Below, piece after piece: positions 60,541-64,000 of a stretch of DNA of 64,000 bases. The notes under the pieces are model-generated. The model searched no databases. It was not told the origin of the DNA and saw only the letters and a program-made list of their open reading frames with translations. The DNA is from Meconema thalassinum (lineage: Eukaryota; Arthropoda; Insecta; Orthoptera; Tettigoniidae), in the NCBI GenBank assembly GCA_946902985.2, contig OX336389.2, positions 129,801,572 to 129,865,571 on the forward strand. Reading direction: 5' to 3'. Made by a program: the position numbers and the translations under genes. Position 1 is the first letter of the stretch. Every line of letters starts with the position of its first letter.

Positions 60541-60930
60541 GAGATTAGAATAAACTCCTTGTTCCATCATGAGATAAGAATAAACTCCGTGTTCCATCAT
60601 GAGATTAGAATAAACTCCTTGTTCCATCATGAGATAAGAACACACTCCGTGTTCCATCATGAGATAAGAACACACTCCGTGTTCCATCATGAGATAAGAA
60701 CACACTCCGTGTTCCATCATGGGATAAGAACACACTCCGTGTTCCATCATGAGATAAGAACACACTCCGTGTTCCATCATGAGATAAGAACACACTCCGT
60801 GTTGCATCATGAGATAAGAACACACTCCGTGTTCCATCATTAGATAAGAACACACTCCGTGTTCCATCATGAGATAAGAATAAACTCCTTGTTCCTTCAT
60901 GAGATAAGAATAACCTCCTTGTTCAAACAT

Positions 60931-61068
60931 CAAGCAAGAACACACGCCTTGTTCCTTCTTGAGAACAGAACACACGCCTTATTCCATTTTCAAGCTAGAA
61001 TACACTCCTTGTTCTAGCTTCAAGCGGGAAGCACTGAGAATACTGCTTGTTCGATCTTCAAGCAGCGG
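60931..61068 (+). repeat. Decayed satellite monomers at the array edge
   Basis: Four 30-bp steps (60,931, 60,961 and 60,991, plus a 38-bp one at 61,021 with an 8-bp insertion) keep the period and the GAACACACGCCTTGTTC-like core. GAGAT is mostly replaced by CAAGC, and the end reads CTT rather than CAT. A last trace is CAAGCAG at 61,059. These units resemble the TTCC/CCTTG subfamily more than the GCATC one. The 60,991 unit has a perfect 9-bp inverted repeat, AAGCTAGAA (60,992-61,000) and TTCTAGCTT (61,012-61,020), around an 11-base loop. Confidence 0.85.
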
Positions 61069-61688
61069 CCACGGAACATATTTTGATGGACCTTGGTTGT
61101 GAGGCAATGGTAGGCAAAGAAGTATACAAATTTTGCCTTAATTCAGCTTTTGATCGACGGTTGAAGAATGCATCGACCATTAAACTCCAATTGTTTTACG
61201 TAATATTCAGTTATTTGAAATGTTTCACGGAGGCAATCGGATTCAAATTTAGTTTGTCATAACTTTCTCTTTCTTTGACATTTGTGCTAGTAGATCACTG
61301 TTCACCAAACTAGTGGTACTGATGCAACTTTCTAACTCACGAACAATATTGGCCGTTTATACTTTCTTGTACACCTCAAGGCACAACAACAAACTATGAG
61401 GTCATATGCGCCAAATATCTTTGGTATTGCTTTAAACAAACTAAAGGCATTTTACTTTGACGTAACATTGAATGACGTGTGCTCATAGTTAGTTATATCT
61501 AAAACTTAAGTTGTCTATATCATTTCTCCACCATTAGCTCTACATACACGCTTATACAAACACATACACAAAGTCGGAAGTCTTATCATCGTTTGCAATA
61601 TATTCATTCCCTCTGCTTCTCACTGGTTTCTAGATGTTGTCCAATGAAATTGACCCAACAGTGAATGAAATGCTCTCTGCAATAAACA
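61069..61688. other. Unique flanking DNA, no recognisable feature
   Basis: AT-rich single-copy-looking sequence directly after the array. An ATG at 61,086 opens 58 codons to a stop ending at 61,262, but there is no recognisable domain or other sign of coding function. I see no RNA gene or mobile element here. Confidence 0.5.
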
Positions 61689-61722
61689 GCTCACCGGTCT
61701 CAAGAGGCTGCCCCGGTGAAGC
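61689..61722. repeat. Short inverted repeat (hairpin), flank
   Basis: TCACCGG at 61,691-61,697 pairs perfectly with CCGGTGA at 61,713-61,719 around a 15-base loop. With a single bulged T, GC on each side (61,689-61,690 and 61,721-61,722) extends the stem. It lies at the start of a GC-richer patch in otherwise AT-rich flank and abuts the next inverted repeat. Function unknown. Confidence 0.5.
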
Positions 61723-61823
61723 AAATGAGAGGCGAGCGGCCCAATTACAACCGCTGTAGCAGAAAATGAGTGTGGTCGTTACGTCAGAGTGACGACTTCT
61801 TGGATGCTCACCTCTCACCTGCT
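61720..61823. repeat. Long imperfect hairpin: 18-bp outer and 8-bp inner inverted repeat
   Basis: The outer arms are AGCAAATGAGAGGCGAGC (61,720-61,737) and GCTCACCTCTCACCTGCT (61,806-61,823), complementary at 15 of 18 positions. Nested inside are GTCGTTAC (61,775-61,782) and GTGACGAC (61,789-61,796), complementary at 7 of 8, around a 6-base loop. It could be a folded non-coding RNA, part of a foldback or MITE-like element, or chance. A 62-codon minus-strand ORF over it (61,630-61,818) has no recognisable domain. Confidence 0.5.
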
Positions 61824-62205
61824 GTCAACTTCTATGTGATCCTCGTCACACTGTAATACAGACACCAATCAGTACACAATTTCCGGCAACTGATTTTCTA
61901 ATAAATATAAAGCTTATTAAAAGGCAGGAAATTTACCCAACATTCTATTTTACAGTCAGAGGTTTTTTCTTCAATACAGATGGCACTTCAAAAGACAAAG
62001 CACATATAGCCTATATGGGAAAAACACATTTGAATACAGGGAGCTTCGTGAGCATTGCTTTGGAACACAAATGCAGAAATAGCTGTAAATATTGGACAAA
62101 TGAGACGATTATGATAGTTTTAAAATTGAAATATTAATAATTTTAATCTGCGCTATGAATGGAATGCAACCTAACGTGCCATGTACGTGTAAATCATTCT
62201 AATCT
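61824..62205. other. Unique flanking DNA, no recognisable feature
   Basis: AT-rich sequence with no long ORF, no convincing repeat and no recognised element. Confidence 0.5.
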
Positions 62206-62340
62206 AAGCGCTCGATTGGCTGAGTGGCCACATCGCTTGTCTTTTCAACTGCATGTATTCCAGAAAGAGTGGTAAATTGCTAGTTTGTACTCCTGGGTTT
62301 TGGGATCGATATCAAGGTCACTTACGTATGGTGAATACAT
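62206..62340 (+). other. Possible degenerate tRNA-derived (SINE-like) remnant
   Basis: TGGCTGAGTGG at 62,217-62,227 is a perfect match to the Pol III A-box consensus and resembles the Ser/Leu tRNA D-arm. A B-box-like GGATCGATATC lies at 62,303-62,313, one mismatch from the consensus I used. The 86-bp spacing is longer than in ordinary tRNA genes, and I cannot fold a cloverleaf, so a tRNA gene is unlikely. An old tRNA-derived SINE head or coincidence are the alternatives. Confidence 0.22.
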
Positions 62341-62764
62341 TCCTAAAAAGAAGAAAATATTTCGTGAATGACGCAGTGGTACATTTTCCCTTCATTCAGA
62401 ATTGAACCTGGCAACTATCAATACTTGGAGGAGGGTTGGGGATGTGTTCGAAAATGCACTAAAGTGAAGAATGCTCAATTTTATCACATTTTCAGCTGAG
62501 GGTATTATTCTTATACATCAGTAATTGGGAAGATGGAGATCTGAAACAAACCGGCATGCGGTATAATGATTGAAACACACACATAGTCATGCTTGCTGGG
62601 ATGGGGTTAATTCTCCAACTATCTGTAGAATAATGACAGCTTTAAAAAGGCTACTGAATTTTGAAATAGTTTGTTTAAATTAAGATCAATGCTCTTCCCC
62701 AATTTTATCAAGCTTTGTTTATTAATTTATTATATTTAAGACAGAATTTTACAGTATTATTGAG
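62341..62764. other. Unique flanking DNA, no recognisable feature
   Basis: Very AT-rich, especially about 62,690-62,760, with no long ORF. It could hide the decayed 5' part of the LINE that becomes recognisable from about 62,765. Confidence 0.45.
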
Positions 62765-63455
62765 AAATATAAGCTATGTAAAGTGAAAATTAATAAATGT
62801 AAAACAAAAATATTGGAATGCAGCCGAAATAAATCAGAAACCTCTATGGACATCAAATTGGCAGGTGAAAAGCTGAAGGAAGTAGGAGACTTCTGTTACT
62901 TACGAAGCAAAATAACAAGTGATGCACGAAGCAAGGAGGATATAAAAAAGTAGGTTGGCTCAGGCAAGGAAAGCATTTCTGCAGAAAAGGAATCTGTTGA
63001 CATCGAATATAGATTTAGGTATTAGGAAGTCATTTTTGAAAGTCTTTGTCTGGAGCGTGGCGCTCTATGGAAGTGAAACTTGGACTATTGGTGCAGCAGA
63101 AAAGAAGAAAATTGAGGCGTTTGAAATGTGGTGTAACAGGAGAATAATGAAGATCAGATGGGTAGATAGGGTGACAAACGAAGAGGTATTAAGACTATTG
63201 GGAGAGGAGAGATGTTTCTGGCGACTGCTAATAAGGAGAAGAGATAGGTTCGTAGGACACATATTATGACACTCAGGAATAGCAAGCTTAGTTATGGAAG
63301 GAAGGGTCGAGGACAAGAGCTGTAGGGGTAGACCAAGGTTAGAATATGTTAAATAGATTGCCTCGGATGTAGGGTGTGGTAACTATGTAGAGATGAAACG
63401 ATTAACTCAGGACAGGGAGGCATAGAGAGCTGCATCAAACCAGTCAAAATACTGA
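62765..63455 (+). pseudogene. Broken reverse-transcriptase C-terminal reading frame of the LINE
   Basis: Two frames must be joined to follow the protein. The first runs to a TAG at 62,951-62,953. A six-A run (62,944-62,949) just upstream has one base more than the continuing frame needs, and coding continues in the next frame from about 62,952. Three further in-frame stops occur where family-like residues are expected: TGA at 63,267-63,269, TAG at 63,354-63,356 and TAG at 63,423-63,425. Each is one transition from a sense codon (CGA, CAG, TGG). The frame after the last of these reaches a TGA at 63,453-63,455, just before the CAA tail, where the original stop may have been. The open piece 62,955-63,269 has no ATG at its start. 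No functional product is expected. Confidence 0.82.
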
Positions 63456-63460
63456 AGACT

Positions 63461-63473
63461 CAAACAACAACAA
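63461..63473 (+). repeat. CAA-repeat 3' tail of the LINE
   Basis: CAAACAACAACAA closes the element. Short 3' microsatellite tails instead of poly(A) are known for RTE-type LINEs, which supports both the strand and the 3' boundary. Confidence 0.75.
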
Positions 63474-63475
63474 AA

Positions 63476-64000
63476 GTGAAATATTACACGATAAATCACA
63501 AAACAAGTTCAAATGTCTGTGAAGGTATACTGCATTTTTAAATTTAGCAGAAGTGCATTAGACGAATGCATTCACGTCAAGGTGTCAATTACATCCCATT
63601 TGAAACTGGAAATTTTTGGTGATCTGTTGGTAGCATATTCGAAGTTTCTTTCCTTCTAAACTGTACGTATTCTCCTCAATATGAAATTCATTCCATTCCA
63701 GAGATCTTCTCTGACTCAAATTTAGTTGTCCACATTTTAAATGTTAAAAATATTAGGAAAGTATAACATGTAAAGGTGTAAAGCATTACGTGAGAAAAAC
63801 CACAAGCATTCGTTTTTTAAGCATCATACAAATGAGAGGCAAAAATATGTTTCAAGATAAAAACAGAATTTTCTAGGTCACACGAGCCACAACATTTGAG
63901 CTTGAATGTGTGTGGAAAGTGTAGAGTAGGTACACTCTTATGATAGTATTTCATGCAAATAAGTTGTGTTTACATAAAATTTGAAGTACGATAATGTTTT
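63476..64000. other. Unique flanking DNA, no recognisable feature
   Basis: AT-rich sequence after the LINE. No ORF of interest, RNA gene or repeat is recognised. Confidence 0.5.

Larger units (their letters stand above)
1..60930 (+). repeat. Satellite DNA array, 30-bp monomer, about 2,030 copies
   Basis: Read directly: a 30-bp period runs without interruption from the first base to about 60,930. The monomer consists of GAGATAAGAACACACTCC followed by a variable part, most often GTGTTGCATCAT, with common alternatives GCGATGCATCAT, GTGTTGCACCAT, GTGTTGCATCTT and, in the distal part, GTGTTCCATCAT or TTGTTCCATCAT. Consensus GC is about 43%. Almost all variation is single-base substitution; length changes are few and are themselves copied to several places. 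The array starts mid-monomer at base 1, so its true 5' end lies outside the window. Monomer size and array length fit satellite DNA of heterochromatin; the chromosomal location cannot be told from sequence. Long ORFs on both strands exist only because the period is a multiple of three: the plus frame encodes a decapeptide like HHEIRTHSVL, and two minus frames are open over the same bases. Confidence 0.98.
62765..63475 (+). mobile_element. 5'-truncated non-LTR retrotransposon (LINE), RTE/BovB-like 3' end
   Basis: The sequence encodes only the region after the catalytic core of a LINE reverse transcriptase plus the 3' end. Visible motifs in order are KINKCKTKI, EKLKEVGDFCYL, SKITSDA, KRNLLTS, YGSETWTI, FEMWCNRR and TNEEVLRLLGE. 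The order YGSETWT, then an FEMWC-type motif, then NEEVL is what I recognise from the C-terminal part of RTE/BovB-like and related LINEs. The 3' end reads GCATCAAACCAGTC, then ACTGAAGAC, then a CAA-repeat tail at about 63,461-63,473. The endonuclease domain and the RT catalytic aspartates are absent. 5' truncation is normal for LINE copies made by target-primed reverse transcription. The clade is an inference; another insect LINE clade with a similar C-terminus is possible. Confidence 0.85.

Noticed and set aside
55882..60843. Very long plus-strand ORF of decapeptide repeats as a structural-protein gene
   Set aside because: Period 30 keeps three of six frames open; both strands have equally long ORFs. 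Indels break the frame repeatedly, substitutions are mostly non-synonymous, and there is no signal peptide, non-repetitive terminus or splice structure.
1..60930. CRISPR array
   Set aside because: There are no unique spacers: the whole 30-bp unit repeats, and flanking DNA is eukaryotic with a LINE.
1..60930. Telomeric repeat or rDNA spacer array
   Set aside because: The monomer is not TTAGG-like or otherwise telomeric, and no rRNA sequence or transposon of the telomeric type adjoins it in the window.
1..60930. Glucocorticoid/ecdysone-type response elements or heat-shock elements (GAAC and GTTC arms)
   Set aside because: The arms are too far apart (GAACAC and GTGTTC separated by five bases) to fit the short fixed spacers of those sites.
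61086..61262. 58-codon ORF just past the array as a small gene
   Set aside because: No recognisable domain or other sign of coding function; a length expected by chance in 3 kb.
61630..61818. 62-codon minus-strand ORF
   Set aside because: It lies over the inverted repeats, has no recognised motif and is chance-length.
62206..62340. Functional tRNA gene
   Set aside because: A-box to B-box spacing is 86 bp and no cloverleaf with acceptor stem can be drawn.
62391..62408. Minus-strand B-box-like sequence (AGGTTCAATTCTG)
   Set aside because: No matching A-box at the right distance on that strand.
63065..63316. 83-codon minus-strand ORF
   Set aside because: Antisense shadow of the LINE reverse-transcriptase fragment.

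Overview
The window is eukaryotic, almost certainly arthropod, and contains no intact protein-coding gene. About 95% of it (bases 1 to about 60,930) is one uninterrupted tandem array of a 30-bp satellite monomer, roughly 2,030 copies, entered mid-array at base 1. The remaining 3 kb is AT-rich flanking DNA with a 5'-truncated, inactivated non-LTR retrotransposon 3' end (about 62,765-63,475). That element's RTE/BovB-like C-terminal motifs, and a 3' end reading GCATCAAACCAGTC, then ACTGAAGAC, then a CAA-repeat tail, resemble LINE copies I associate with insects, particularly polyneopterans such as grasshoppers. This is recognition from memory, not a search result.

Layout of the array. The monomer has a near-invariant 18-base part (GAGATAAGAACACACTCC) and a variable 12-base part (typically GTGTTGCATCAT). 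Variants recur in a fixed order, so the array has higher-order repeats (HORs) on several scales. Zone A (1 to about 20,660) has multi-kb HORs tagged by three indel monomers (10-bp deletion; two kinds of 1-bp deletion). Zone B (about 21,301-30,510) has HORs of 1,230-1,350 bp (41-45 monomers) tagged by a TCTAG variant. Overlapping it is a direct tandem duplication of 7,770 bp (about 25,681-33,450 and 33,451-41,220) in which I saw no difference in the stretches compared. Zone D (about 40,681-60,930) alternates GCATC-type monomers with blocks of a second subfamily (TTCCATC core, often with TAAACTCC), on a period of about 5.6-5.7 kb. The last 140 bp (60,931-61,068) are decayed monomers, the true edge of the array.

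Because 30 is divisible by 3, any reading frame without a stop in the monomer stays open for kilobases. One plus frame and two minus frames are open together, giving very long decapeptide-repeat ORFs (up to 1,653 codons). They are by-products of the period, not genes.

The most interesting signals are the recent layered amplification history, the polarity of the two monomer subfamilies toward the array edge, a conserved GATA-factor-like core and a dyad (AACAC-N5-GTGTT) repeated every 30 bp, and two adjacent hairpin-forming inverted repeats in the flank at 61,689-61,823.
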